Shown here: positions 14,001-28,607 of the stretch, in pieces
Numbering within the stretch: the stretch's first letter is position 1
Layout: every line of letters starts with the position of its first letter
Source of the DNA: Psococerastis gibbosa
Taxonomy: Eukaryota > Arthropoda > Insecta > Psocodea > Psocidae
Direction: 5' to 3'
Length of the DNA: 64,000 bases
NCBI GenBank assembly: GCA_963971405.1
Contig: OZ020491.1
Location: forward strand, 15,122,855-15,186,854
Program-made: the position numbers and the translations under genes
The notes under the pieces: model-generated
The model's input: the letters and a program-made list of their open reading frames with translations, nothing else
Told to the model about the DNA's origin: nothing
Databases searched by the model: none

Positions 14001-17000
14001 TTTAGGAACTTGACTGGGCCGTGGACTACACAACCCCCGGCGAAGTTGACAAAGAAGGTTGGCAGTACGCTGTAGACTTCCCTGCGTCGTACCACGGCAC
14101 CAAACACCTGACTGATTACGTAAGGCGGCGACGGTGGAGAAGACGAGCACGGCTGGTCACTACGGGGCCTTGGAGAGAGTTGGGACACACACCTCTGGTC
14201 GACTGCTGTTTACATATTGCTGAAGGCGGTGAAATCGTGGCCTGGGGATCGGCGCTCAATGGTGACGTTTTGTTCCGAAAAGGAGTATCGATCTCATGTC
14301 CTGCAGTAAGTGTTTTTATATTCTACCCTTATTTGGGGACATTTTGGGCGGTGTGGGAACCAGTTCCAGAGGGACATTCAAATCCAATGACATTTAAGTT
14401 ATGCATTGAAAACAAGCAAAAAAATCCTTTTCGGCTCTGTCCGATCAGGTGTAGTGAGATTCCATGCGAGCGCAGACCCCGCTTTTCCTCTATGCTGCCT
14501 ACGCTATCTAGGTATGTAGTTACAAATTAAAAATTCTTCATTCTTTACCCGACCACAACAGTAACACACAAAACACTTCTGTGTTCCAAATTTCGAAGCA
14601 CATTGACGACTATGAACTTTTACTTAAATATCACATTATTTTCACTTTGACTGGACCCCATCTTGTCGTAAAAAGTGTTGATTACCATTCGTAGATAATA
14701 ATAGACTACGGGCTTTCAGTCAGATTTTATTGCATTCCTCTGCGACCAATATTAACTGAGGTATGACTTACATGAGGTTTTAATCGTCCGCCATCTTGGA
14801 ACAAGCTGGTTTACAAACTCGATCAAGACATTTGTATGATCAATCTATTTTAGTTGCAAAAATGAAAAAAAAAATCAAGAGAATACTCTACATTCATGTT
14901 ATGCAATTAAAAAAGTAAGAAATAGCAAGCTGCAATAATCCGTTTCATGGTTTTTCCTTTGCATGTGGGCACACAGTATATAATGGAATGTTATTAGGCG
15001 GGGTTTCCATTGACCTCATTTGCGAAAGCTGCCGTGATATTGATGTGGTAGCAGACATTTTAGACTGTCTCTAATGTCTGCTACCACGTCAATATCACGG
15101 TAGTTTTCGCAAATGAGGTCAATGGAAACCCCGCCTTATTATTATTATTAAGGAAAAGAAAGATTTGTGTATGTTGTATGTGTTTATAGTACCGTATGTG
15201 GTAAGGTAAATTAGGCTTTTAGCAGAGTTCAGGCGTGACTAACAATGTAGTTTCGGCTTTCAGGGCTTAGCTTGGGAACATGTTTCATGTGATGAACCAA
15301 TCACCTCTCTTTCAAGCTCTCCTGGCCAACTTTGGGGCGTTGGTCGTTCAGGTGGCGCTTTTTGGAGATTTGATATATCCGCTCAAAATCCAATCGGTGA
15401 GTGTCTTCTATTACAAACGAACAATTTAATGGATGGATCCGATTTATTCCTTCAGTCGACTGATAATACTTATAATATGACCGGTAGACATCTAGTTTCA
15501 ATTTATACTAAAGTTAAACTCGTTCACCAAAGAATATTTATTGGTCCAACCGAAGTGTTGTAAAATCAAATGTAACTGGCATGAGTAAAAATCATCGCCT
15601 CGGTTATGAAGGAAAATTTATAGTAAAGATTCTTGGCTTGCTCAATGGTGGAGAGAAAATCCCCGGCTCAATGGTCGACTTTCCTATGGAAAAAACGTGA
15701 CGAAATAAATAAATAAATATTGACTTTTTGTTGCATTGCTAAGCCAACCTAGTGGAGTTAGGACAATAAAGCCCTTTCTTACACTCAACTAGGAAGGCCC
15801 GGGACCGCCTGCTTTACATGCCCTCCGAAGTATGTCCAGAAAATGTCTCAAGTGTGGGACTCGCACCAACATCCTGGCGGGTGAAAGTCTGAGTCTGTAC
15901 CACTACTCTATATGTCCTGAAATTCCCTCCTCTTTTGGGGAGGGGGTCAATTCCCTAAAATAACACCCATCATTAACTTATGGAGAGATGCATATCGTAT
16001 AACTTTTTATTTTATTTCATTCGTTTTACGACGAAACTGCAGTTGGTTTTGTTGATCATTTCAATTATAGTATAATGAAGTAGACTTTAACATTAAGAGA
16101 TTATCAATTGAAGTTGCTGTAGATGCAAAAATTATTTATGGCCGGAAAAAATGCTCCACCCAAGCCAACCAATCAGCAATCAGAGCGAGTATTCTCCATA
16201 ATCAATCACGGCAGGTAATTCTTGTAGTCATGACATGTAGAGTAGTGGTACGGACTCTAATTTTCACCCAAAAGGAGTCCTTATTTATTATATATTATTT
16301 ATTTACTTTACTTTATCCAACGCCCGAACGTGGTAGTTCAACCATTCGTCGCCGAGCTTCCCAATAGCGGTTCACCAAGTCATCGTTCGGGTAGGTGAGA
16401 GCCGTGCAGTCCCTCAGGTGGTCTTCGTCCATTCTTCCACCATGACATAGTGGATATGTGTCATCGGCGGCAAGGCCAATGCGGTGTAGGTGGGCCTGAA
16501 GGTACTCATGGCCTGTATTGAGGCGGAATCTAGCAACAGCTTCAGCTCTCTCAAGCTTCCTACAGATGGGTCCCACTGTAGCAAGATTCTGCCACTTTTT
16601 GCCAGTGCTTAGGGTCTTGAGGGTGTTCTTCGTGGCATTGCAGATTGCTGCATTTATTTGGCACTTGGCTCGGTTCAGGGTTAGTGGCACGTTTGGTTGG
16701 TCCATTTCCGCTCCTTCCTTGGCTTTCGCGTCAGCTTTTTCATTGCCATATATTCCCACATGGCTAGGTACCCAGACGGTATTCTCATGCTGGCTATGAA
16801 CCAAATCTAGCAACAGATGGCCTCAAACTTAAACTAAACACCAACCCAAAACTACTTGGAGTTGTACTCGACAGTAAACTACTCTGAAAGAACCACGTTG
16901 ACCATGTTATTGAGAAGTGTGCTAACAGACTGAATGCCATCAAAATTGTAGCGAACAGAGAATGGGGTGCAGATACAACTACTCTGAGAATGTTTTACAA

Positions 17001-19944
17001 TTCTTTTATCCGATCCAAAATCTCCTACTGCGCTGAAGTCTGGGGAGGAGCATCGAAAGTCCATATAGACAAATTACAACGCATTCAATCATCTGCGATG
17101 AGATCCGTTCTAGGCTGTACAAAAACTACCCCAGTACTAGCAATAGAAATAGAATTAGGTCTGGAACCTATTGATTTGTATTTCAAAAGAATGATGTGGA
17201 ATAAGTATCTAAAAATCCTCACCCTTGAAGAAGACCACCCAATGCGAAATTTAACCCCTGTATCAACGATAAAGCAAGAGTTTACCCACAGAGCAAAAGA
17301 AATGGCTGAAAATACACCAAGTGACAGGCCACAAAAGATTCCCCAGATTCACCCCAGCGACAGGATACACTGGGAAATAATACTTGAGCTGCCTACAGGT
17401 CTCACAAAGAACAACTGCGTCAACGTGCTAAAACAGGAGACTACAGAAATGATACAAACTAAATATAGGAACCATCAGAAAATTCTTACCGATGGGTCGG
17501 TTGACCTAAATCGCAAAGAGGCTGGGTCAGGCGTGTTTAATCAAAGCTCAGGGGAAAGATGCTACATTCCTACAAATGCTTCTTCAAGTATGGATGCTGA
17601 ACTAATCGCTATAAACGCCGCACTGCAATGCTGTATGATATATAACAATCAAGAAATTTGTATCCTAACCGATTCCAGATCAGCTCTTCAAGCTCTGTCA
17701 CGGGCATTTCCAGGACCCTATCACTTTCGTATTGAAGAAAGAAGAGAACTAATGAAAAATTTAATAAGCAAACAAAATAAGATAACGATGCAATGGATCC
17801 CTGCTCACTGCGGTGTCTCTGGAAATGAAATAGCTGATAGCATAGCAAAAGACGCGGCAGAAATGGCACCAATTCAAGAACCCCAGATTTCACTAACACA
17901 CTGCAAGAATGCTGCTGACAGTCCTGCTTCAAGAATGGATACAGAGATGGAGGGTTTCCTCCACAGGAGAGCCCTGTACGCAATACAACCCAAGCCGACT
18001 TCAGCAGTACAGTATCGCGGGATAAGCAGAAGCGTTGCATCCTTTGCTGCTAGAGCAAGAACAGGCCACATTACTACCAATGAATACCTACACCGTATTC
18101 ATCTAATCAAATCTCCAGTATGCCGTGCATGCGGTCTAGCTAATGAAACACTAGAGCACATACTCCTGCAGTGCTCGGCCCCATGCACACTACGGGACAA
18201 ACTACGGGATCAGGTTGGACAAAATGAGGGCGGACATCAAAAGATCCTGTGCACGCCGAACATGTGGGCACTAGCGTCAAGGGCATTTCTGAGACATCAG
18301 GCAGTCGGCATCACCTGAGCTGGAAGCCCTGTACTAAGAAGTAAGTAAGGTACCCACTGTAGGGAGGCTTTATTTATGAAGTGGCCTATTGAACCTCGAT
18401 CTACCATCACCTCAGAAATTGTTGATATTGCTTCCGAATGAATTGCTAGTCGACAAACTGGTTCACTCCTCGCTGTCAACCCACACCGACGACAAGTGCC
18501 AATAAGCAAGCTGCGACATACTCATCGTTGCCATTGTAACCGGTGTCAGCTCGACTTAACCAAATACGGGAAGTAAGTCCTGTAGGTCTATACTCTATAC
18601 TAAGCTAGTTTTATGAATTCAGGTGCAAGTTGGCAAACTGTAGACGCACCGAAAGGCGTGAGCCTCAAGTGTGTTTCCGTGGGACCGGCAGGCGTGTGGG
18701 CCCTCGATACGACTGGCAGGTTGTCCGTAAGAAAGGAAGTTTCCCGGGTATTCCCGTCGGGCTCAAGTTGGCAGACGTTGCCCCTATATTCTGGAGAATC
18801 TGCTGGTGAAGAAGGTATGCCTGTTATGTAAAATCATTTCATTTTATTGTGTGTTTATTCAGATAATAACAGTTATAACAAATATTGCAACAAATAACGA
18901 GTATTTTTTCTTATGAGACAATCAGAGGGGGAAAAAAATTACAAGTGCAAAAATCAAATATCTCGTAAAATGTCAATTTTATTGTCAAAATATAAAAAAT
19001 CCGAGTATTTTGGTACCTATATGATATACCTCTTTCTAGCGCAGATTGGCAATAGTAATCGAATTTGATTTGTACGAAAGACAATATATTGGCGTGATAG
19101 TCCGAAGAAGGAGTTCATGTTAGTAAAGTAGTCATATCGAAATGTACAATAGAGGAGCATTTCTGCTAATGCAACAGATGTTTTTGAAGGCTCTAAGATT
19201 AATATTTCCTATTAAAATTGGCTTCGCATAAAAAGTGCTCTTATAATTACAAAGACGTTCCAGAGTTATTTGATTAGTATTTGATTTATTTGAGTGGAAT
19301 CGGGGATGATTCTACTGTTTCATCAAAAGCGCTCCTTTTTGTTCATAGGGGAAGAATAGAAACGAGTAATTCTTTTTTCTCTTATATTAAAGAAACCTGT
19401 TAGGTTAATCGCATACCAACTATTTAATGAATGTATCCGATTGGCCTATTTAGTCGCCTTAGTAGGTTAGCACCTGTGTTGAGTTACGATACGTCTCTGA
19501 TCGCACAGTACTAGCACGCTACCACCATGCCATGGAAGTCAGTTACAGCTCATAACTAGGGTGTCACATTCAGGAGGTGTTGCAGATACATACCTTACAG
19601 TTATTGTGTATTTGTTTCATGTTTCAATACACGTTTACTTACTTAGACTTTACTTAAATATAACAATACAATAACAATGAGAGCATTGAAAATGGACCTC
19701 GTTTTCTCCTTTCTTAATTAATCTAATTGTATTGTTCATTTTTTAAGGAGAAGCCGCATTACCTACCACCCCATTAGGAGTACCCTCTGGTGGATTCCGA
19801 TTCATTAACGTAGGATCACGGGTTTGGGCTATCACTGGCTCTGGTCGGCTACTTTATCGTCTCAACGTAAACGAAGAAAATCCAGCCGGTTCCTCTTGGA
19901 TACATTGCATTGACGCCAAACTGTCTCATTGCAGTGGGCTGTAG
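2056..19944 (+). CDS. TECPR1: TECPR1/Pex23-like tectonin beta-propeller protein with internal galectin domain, 17 coding exons, 1326 aa
   Basis: Exons: 2056-2463, 2724-2984, 3074-3236, 3347-3596, 3836-4004, 5670-5955, 6727-6973, 7762-7930, 8182-8407, 9097-9242, 9739-10209, 10923-11091, 12019-12212, 14006-14305, 15264-15396, 18623-18814, 19748-19944. All introns are GT-AG, phases join throughout, the sum is 3981 nt and the end is TAG. Residues 1-136 and 137-223 give the first DysF pair (YENERWTPVHGF; WTYAVDFP, CVRRRRWVRYRRY). TECPR blades (WAV, GSSW-type) run to about 417. About 513-594 hold the conserved WxxGVEAGACVVDAS segment, about 595-775 the PH-like region, 776-932 the galectin domain, 933-1150 the second DysF pair (YENQRWNPLTGYTS; DFPASYHGTK), then further blades. 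Vertebrate TECPR1 binds ATG5-ATG12 and drives LC3 lipidation at damaged, sphingomyelin-exposing lysosomes; Drosophila Pex23 is the orthologue. Exon 7 uses the weak donor GTCTGT, confirmed by phase and by the W codon it rebuilds. No disabling change seen. Confidence 0.95.
4005..5669 (+). other. TECPR1 intron 5 (1.67 kb)
   Basis: Apart from the Penelope-like piece at 4286-4400 I see only AT-rich sequence and no convincing gene or structured element. Confidence 0.7.
4286..4400 (-). repeat. Penelope-like terminal repeat fragment
   Basis: On the minus strand it reads CCACTGAAGATGTCGACCGC and continues to GATACCACTGCTTCATCACG. This matches the better copies at 10480-10580 and 36720-36820, but GACGAAAC is changed to GACGTAAC. 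It lies in TECPR1 intron 5. Confidence 0.65.
5956..6726 (+). other. TECPR1 intron 6 with poly(G) tract and repeat pieces
   Basis: It holds GGTCTGGTACACACGGACGA at 5991-6010, which recurs near 63841. A minus-strand LINE 3' end lies at about 6165-6255, and a G-homopolymer at about 6516-6532. Confidence 0.55.
6165..6255 (-). mobile_element. LINE 3'-end fragment, same family as 16313-16813
   Basis: On the minus strand the sequence ends with codons for a motif like AEMPRAGVG, then GTTGGATAAAGTAAAT. The same ending and (GTAAG)-like tail occur at 16313-16330 and 24345-24365. It is a short, 5'-truncated remnant. Confidence 0.6.
7472..7662 (+). repeat. tRNA-derived SINE, copy 2
   Basis: It has an ACATGTAGATTAGTGGTACG head, a B-box region GGTTCAAGTCC (one change from consensus), a GGGCATGTAAAGCAGGTGG body and a TTTATAGCCCTAACTCCGCT tail. 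It lies in TECPR1 intron 7. Confidence 0.82.
9739..10209 (+). CDS. TECPR1: Galectin-domain exon (exon 11) of the TECPR1-like gene
   Basis: One 471-nt, phase 0-0 exon encodes almost the whole galectin carbohydrate-recognition domain, about 150 aa. The sugar-contact positions known from galectin-1 are all present: H, N and R of FHFNPR (codons at 9937, 9943, 9949), V and N of VVRN (9970, 9976), and W, E and R of VWGPEDR (9997, 10006, 10012). Vertebrate TECPR1 lacks this domain. Drosophila CG32226 (Pex23) is listed among fly galectin-family genes, so the fusion appears to be an arthropod trait, not a local accident. A self-contained symmetric exon suits exon shuffling. Ligand and activity are inferred. 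Confidence 0.93.
10255..10590 (+). repeat. Penelope-like terminal repeat (pLTR) copy with hammerhead-like motif
   Basis: It contains a 13-bp hairpin TGTTGAGAGCGAG / CTCGCTCTCAACA near 10350-10380, then AACAACAACGTCCAGG, a TATAAAGG box-like string, and CTGAAGA (10482-10488) with GAAAC (10509-10513), ending GGATTCTACTGGTTCTTCAT. The same block flanks the GIY-YIG fragment at 36084-36578. It lies in TECPR1 intron 11. Confidence 0.75.
11770..11870 (+). mobile_element. LINE 3'-end fragment (GGGGGCCCAGCAC family)
   Basis: GGGGGCCCAGCACAGGCTCGTCC, an AT-rich stretch, and AATAAAAATTTAC tail repeats resemble the 3' end of the CR1-like LINE at 55500-55612. It is a remnant in TECPR1 intron 12. Confidence 0.5.
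12481..12712 (-). repeat. tRNA-derived SINE, copy 3, with 7-bp target-site duplication
   Basis: It is a full copy in reverse: the tail (ATTTATTTATT on the minus strand) is at the left, the body has GGGCATGTAAAGTAGGCGG and the B box is in GGACTCGAACC at 12642. ACAGCTT occurs at 12481-12487 and again at 12706-12712, a likely target-site duplication. It lies in TECPR1 intron 13. Confidence 0.85.
12706..13120. repeat. Dispersed repeat, related to 27312-27540
   Basis: Shared strings in the same order include GCTTGTGGAAACACAGT, GACCGTGTA, and a block around GGCAATTTTGTGAGACGGG (27455 reads GGTAATTGTGTGAGGCGG). No coding capacity is clear. The nature of the element is unknown. Confidence 0.45.
13739..13867. 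mobile_element. Foldback MITE, copy 1 (3-bp TTT duplication)
   Basis: It is a near-perfect hairpin: GGCGGCAATTCC...GACCTCG on the left pairs with CGAGGTC...GGAATTGCCGCC on the right. The core is ACGTGGTAGCAGACATTA and its complement. It is flanked by TTT at 13736-13738 and 13868-13870. Length and duplication fit a Tourist-like (PIF/Harbinger) MITE. It lies in TECPR1 intron 13. Confidence 0.85.
14997..15135. mobile_element. Foldback MITE, copy 2 (TTA duplication)
   Basis: GGCGGGGTTTCCATTGACCTC at the left is mirrored by GAGGTCAATGGAAACCCCGCC at the right, with the same GTGGTAGCAGACATT core. TTA flanks it at 14994-14996 and 15136-15138. It lies in TECPR1 intron 14. Confidence 0.9.
15700..15920 (-). 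repeat. tRNA-derived SINE, copy 4
   Basis: It is in reverse orientation with an (ATTT)n tail at 15703-15718, then GCTAAGCCAACCTAGTGGAG, GGGACCGCCTGCTTTACATG and a degraded box region near 15860. It ends at the ACATGT-type head near 15915. It lies in TECPR1 intron 15. Confidence 0.8.
16222..16300 (+). repeat. SINE fragment, copy 5 (internal deletion)
   Basis: The head GACATGTAGAGTAGTGGTACG runs to TTTCACCCAAAAGG and then jumps straight to the tail GTCCTTATTTATT, skipping the B box and body. It abuts the LINE tail at about 16300. Confidence 0.65.
16313..16813 (-). mobile_element. 5'-truncated LINE, RNase H and C-terminal tail (I/Jockey-like)
   Basis: One 166-aa open frame on the minus strand carries the end of an RNase H domain (VWVPSHVGIYGNEKADAKAK) and the cysteine/histidine tail (DEDHLRDC, YWEARRRM...SGVG) typical of non-LTR elements. 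The 3' end has (TAAAG)-like repeats at 16301-16318. The reverse transcriptase part is missing. It meets an opposite-strand LINE at about 16814 in TECPR1 intron 15. Confidence 0.8.
16814..18345 (+). mobile_element. 5'-truncated LINE with RT thumb, RNase H and zinc-knuckle-like tail
   Basis: The main frame at 16990-18318 gives 442 aa: the end of a reverse transcriptase (SKISYCAEVWGGASKVHIDK), RNase H (ILTDGSV, SSSMDAELIAIN, ILTDSRSALQAL, WIPAHCGVSGNEIADSIAK) and CRACGLANETLEHILLQC. The same frame continues upstream (KLLGVVLDSKLL) but a TGA at 16886-16888 breaks it. It ends with GTAAGTAAG-type bases near 18340. It belongs to an I-like RNase H-bearing group but a different family from its minus-strand neighbour. 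Confidence 0.85.
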
Positions 19945-21593
19945 TAGCCTGTTATGACAACTATAAAATTTTGGTACATATTTCTTCCTAGGATTGAAAT
20001 GAATTTCACTGAATACTTAGTACAACAAATTAGGGTCTAACCCCAAAGACGACTCCGATGTTACAAAACTGATAGGCTGGCCCAGGGAGAATATCACTTG
20101 AAGAAAGTGTTGTGTTTCCTTTAGATGAGTTAATTTACCCTATTTCTCCACCAACGAGTGGGTCATCCATTCGTAGGGTTCATATGCATTCAATTATGCA
20201 TAAAATAATCTGAGCAACTGCCCTGGTCCGGCTCAGTGATGGATTTGGTCCGTTTCGTTCTGGATTTTCGATCGGACCGAAGAGAGAAGGACTGAACTGA
20301 AGACTGGGCCAAATGGTTCGAACCGAGGGCCGGACACAATATAGATTGAAAAGACCGGTGGGACCGAACTGAACCTGAAGTCAGCGGACCGGACCGTTGG
20401 GTCCTTGGTTATCAACCAATTTGCCGCCTAAATGGGGAATGAAACATAATGTTTATTTGGCATTATGGCATGCCGTGAATATTAACGAGAAACGAGTCGA
20501 CCAAGAATAATCTTTTCTGGCACTCTTAATTATTTTTTATCGAACTGCTATGATAATTATTGAGTTTAAAGAAATCAAATTCAGAAATTAATACTGTACG
20601 TACTATGCACAAATGTCTTCGTTCAAAAAACATGTAACTGACATGTTATATATGAATGCCTACCAAAGTGTACTGAATTAACACTAGTCATGAAAAAAAT
20701 GTAACATGTGATAATAATCAAAACTCAAAGGTACCTAATGTCCTAATTCGAACAACTGTTACTTGTATTTTAAATTATTAACATTTCTCAGCATATATTT
20801 TAGTTCTAATGACTAGTGAATATCATTTTCCATATATTGTGAGTTTTGTGCCCATAGCCCCTAGTGCTAGAGCTTTCGTTATTGTCTAAAAAATACTGGG
20901 AGGTCTAGCCCGTCAAGGGTTCTTGTTCTTGTGATAATTTTTGTTATTATCCTATAATATTGTGATTTTGTTTTCTCTTGCCTGCTATCCTTTATTAATA
21001 TATACATTTTGTGGGTGTCTTCTAGTCTGAATCATCAAGTTTGATTTTAATTAAACAATACAACCTATTTAAAAATAAAATTTGAATACATTGCTCATAA
21101 AATAGTTTAATTCAGCGTTTGGCCTGTGTTATGGGAATATATTTTTAAAAAAAGTACCATAATGGTCCATCGGGCGCTTATTTGTCAATCTGACATTATT
21201 TTCATTATTACCTTGTGAGCATCTTTGGGTGATAAGTCCCTTGCTCTTCTCTTCTATTCTTTTGGTGAGCTGAAAATATCGTCATCGGTGAGTGACGCCA
21301 TCAGTTCATCTATATAATTTTTAAACGCTTTCTCGGCCAGGGTCAGTCGTCAGATGATGAAGCAGTTGATTATAGTCCTATATAGATAGGTATATACGGC
21401 CACATTCCAGTTCGTTTACTGTGTTTTTTTTTCACTAATATTGTCTACAAATTTGTAATTGTTACCTAATGGCGTGTCGGGAAACCTTGTTAATCTTAAG
21501 CAAAAAGCATTTTACACACATTTTCAGGTGCTTGCTATTGAATTTCTAAAGTGTCTGTCATTCAGTCGAGGATAAGTCATTTTTTATTGTGAA
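19945..21593 (+). other. Region downstream of TECPR1: 3' UTR/spacer
   Basis: No gene was found. At 20225-20405 there is a biased stretch rich in GGACCG/CCGGAC and GAACTGAA on one strand. Its origin is unclear. The remainder is AT-rich. Confidence 0.5.
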
Positions 21594-21607
21594 ATACCAT
21601 ACGATAC

Positions 21608-22264
21608 TTACTTTACTATAACGGCGCCTTATCCCTCCCACGGGGTCAGCGGCACGGATCTTAATCTTCCAGGTGTTTCTGTTTTGGGTATCATCCGGCG
21701 AAAGACCGAGGGTCCTGAGGTCCTCCCTCACTTTCGTTTCAAGGGACATCCTCGGTCGTCCTATAGGTCTTGAGCCCTCCACCGTGTAGTCCCTCACACG
21801 TTGTAGCAGGTGTCCATCTTCTCTCCTTAGCGTATGGCCCCACCATGCCAGTCTTCGTTCCCTGACTTTGTCGGTGATCGGTGCTACTTGCATCTCCGCC
21901 CGGATGTCCTCGTTTCTCCTATCTGTCAATTTGTAACCCAGACAGTCCGCAACATTCGCATCTCAGCCACCTGCAGCAGTTGCTCTTCGTCCTTCCGCAA
22001 TGGCCAGCACTCCGCTCCATAGGTCATACACGGTTTCACCACTCACTTGCTTGTATATGCGGCCTTTGAGTTTCTTCGGCATTCTCCTATGCTTCAGGAT
22101 TCCTGCCATATCCCGCCACTTGGCCCAACCTGAGGATACTCGTGCTCTTACATCGTCTCCACAGCCGCCATTCTCGTGTAGCGTTGCTCCCAGATATTTA
22201 AATGTCTTGGCCTTCTCAAGGTCTTGGTTATCGACTTGTATCGATCCAGGTTTCTGGCTTACGC
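21608..22264 (-). mobile_element. 5'-truncated RTE-like LINE with exact 14-bp target-site duplication
   Basis: Minus-strand frames give FKYLGATLHENGG, then RERRLAWWGHTLRREDGHLL and GRPRMSLETKVREDL, the usual C-terminal end of RTE/Craniiformes-like reverse transcriptases. A frameshift lies between 21930 and 21963. ATACCATACGATAC occurs at 21594-21607 and at 22265-22278, so both borders are fixed and the insert is 657 bp. Confidence 0.88.
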
Positions 22265-22658
22265 ATACCATACGATACCATCAATTTTCCAATTCAGTAA
22301 TAAAACACCTGAACCAATGAAAATATAAATAATGGGCCTATGTATGAGACAATAGGACGGTAATTGCTCTCCTAAACTGAAAATCTAACATGACGTTGAC
22401 TAACACTGTGAGAATTTTACTTTCATGCATTCATCTCTCCTATGCAAAATTTAAAATTCCCGCTAATATCTACAAAGGCCCCGAAAAATTTGTGTCACCG
22501 CCATCTTATTTATTTACATGTCAAATGTCAAAAATATTCAACAAGGCTGTGAAGTACTAGCTTATGTGGTTGATCATTACTGGGTGAAGTTGTCCGTAAT
22601 AATCTAACAAAGTGAGCTCTTTTCCGTGTATCAGAAGTGTCAATTACTAAATAGGTGA

Positions 22659-26276
<3,618 letters not shown>

Positions 26277-27311
26277 GTTGATCACTGAATACGACGGAGA
26301 CATTGCATGAGCGACAAGATACTCGCAATCAGATCTATAACAGAATTAAAAATATTAATCTAGAGCCTTCTGAATTATGTGTTAGACACAGTTCAAGTTT
26401 CCAATTTAGAACCCAAGAATACAAGATGTTGACGGTAAGTTTCGCTAGATTGACTAGGCCCCTACGGAACTAATTCAAGAAACAAACAGGAGTCACTATT
26501 GTATGCAAGGTATACTTAATAGTGAATTTAATCGAAACTTAGATTATGCCTCGTAGACCCCTTGTATTCTAGGTTCCTGAATTTATCAATAGTTAAGACA
26601 GCTGAAAAGGTCTACATTTAGAGATATCAGCGCTAATTAGAAGTAACTGTACTAAAAAACCGGCTGCCCCGAATTTGGGTTAGAACTTCCGGCAGGTTGA
26701 ATATCCATACCATTTCTGGAATCCGATACGATTACGTACGTTCCATGCAAAAAAATCATTGCGTTTTTTTTGAAAATGTAGTGCAATACATTAGAGTAGG
26801 CAAGAAAATATACCGTACAAACCAATCTCCGTGACTGTACATGAGATGCAGTGAAACTGTTTTGACATATTCCGTGGATATTCCATTGTTTAGGGGATCC
26901 GAAATTGTATTTATTTTTATTGTTGTATTTTATATTGGAATATGGAGCTTATTATAAACAGCTGCATCTCTTTTTTTGGCCTCTATTCTCCCATTATTAT
27001 AATTGTATGCCGTGTTACTTACTGTATACCCATTGCTACTGCCTATTAAGAAATCAAACTATCTTCTCCATTACGCTTGTGGGATGAGTGTTCCTGTTCA
27101 ATTTCCAAACAAGGGCTTCATTGCATCTTCCCTTGTTTATTCACAACAAAATCTAATGATGAAACGCAAGTGGCCTATAGGCCATGGCCCATGGGATACG
27201 AATGGCTATTGCATTCATATAGATCGTAAATTGTTACGTATCGCCGTCATTAGTGCTACCTGTTGTCCGTGTTATGTTCATGATTTAAGATTTAAGCCAA
27301 TGCCATTGGCT

Positions 27312-27540
27312 TGTGGAAACACAGTTTTTCTTATCGGCAGAAACTCGCAGTACTACCAATCTCAAAACACTGCATACAATATACTTCTATATTCGATGGC
27401 CTTAGTGACCGTGTATATAATAACCAATCAGACTTTTCACACTTGCTGGTCTAATGGGATTTGGTAATTGTGTGAGGCGGTTATTGAGTTGCTCTACTAT
27501 CGTAGGAATACCCGAACCATAGTGAAGGGAACAAAGACAA
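27312..27540. repeat. Dispersed repeat, second copy
   Basis: It is a diverged partner of 12706-13120: GCTTGTGGAAACACAGT at the start, GACCGTGTATATAA, then GGTAATTGTGTGAGGCGG. Confidence 0.45.
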
Positions 27541-28607
27541 TCCCGTCTGAGGATTATTTACAATGATTATTGCAGTTAAAAATATTGAAGCACAATAGGC
27601 CAGTCAGGCTTAACGATACGCTACGTACGTACCCCAATTAAGAAAAATAATGCGATTTATAATTAAGAATGGTTTTAAAAGTTGCACAAAAATGGTTGCA
27701 TGGAAAGCTACATAGTAAACTCAGGCTTAAGCTTTAACATATTTAAAAACAGGCATTGGCTGTCTTTCAGCCTGTGTTAGCAAAGGGCCTGGTGATATAT
27801 TTTTCTTTTGTACAAATTAAGGTTTCTACTGTACATCTGGTAAGACACCGGTATCAATACAGCGATTGTAAAATTCAATGATGGTTTGCAAGTAGACCTT
27901 AGTAATTTTTGTATTCTTTCATTCCATTTTTAAATACTTACCTGTATTATTATATCGCATACCGCACTCCTGTGTCTTACCTGATCCATATGTACCAGGT
28001 TTTGTAAGCCAAAAAACAGCAGGTCGTTGGAAAATATAGGGAAACTCTTAGCGTTAAATATGAAATATTATTGACAAAAGCAATCTAATACATAGTAATA
28101 ATATCCACAAACATTTGAGTTGTAAGCCTCATCCTTATTTTCAATATTATGCAAAATATTGATGAGTGTACGTCCCGTAGGAAATTGGTAGCCCGGAATT
28201 TAATACTTAATATTTTTATTTAATTAATAAAGCAAGTTATTAAAATATAGGTTCATTTAAGTTGAAGAAGACTACTTAACGCATAATATAATACGGTATT
28301 GTTAATTTTTGGTTTGGTAGTTTTTTTCATGGTATCTATTTTACGTGAAATTTTAGCCCTTAATCATTTTTATGAAAACTCTATGGTACTAAAAATTAAA
28401 AATACCCTATTATCTGAGTCAAATCTTTAATAACTTGCTTAGGTAATAAAAAAAAAAAGAATAAGATGTCTCTAAAAACAACTGATTTTAGGGTACCTAT
28501 TTCCTACATGAAATTAAAATCTTTAATCTAGGTTTCGGTGGCCTGAAATAATCCCAAGGCATGTCAACAAGCATCATATTCGAAACATACATGAGAATCC
28601 TTAAAAA

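Noticed and set aside
17609-18040. 143-codon minus-strand frame
   Set aside because: Antisense shadow of the LINE RNase H frame.
27003-27467. 154-codon plus-strand frame
   Set aside because: No recognisable family, no splice context, overlaps a dispersed repeat; likely chance in AT-rich spacer.
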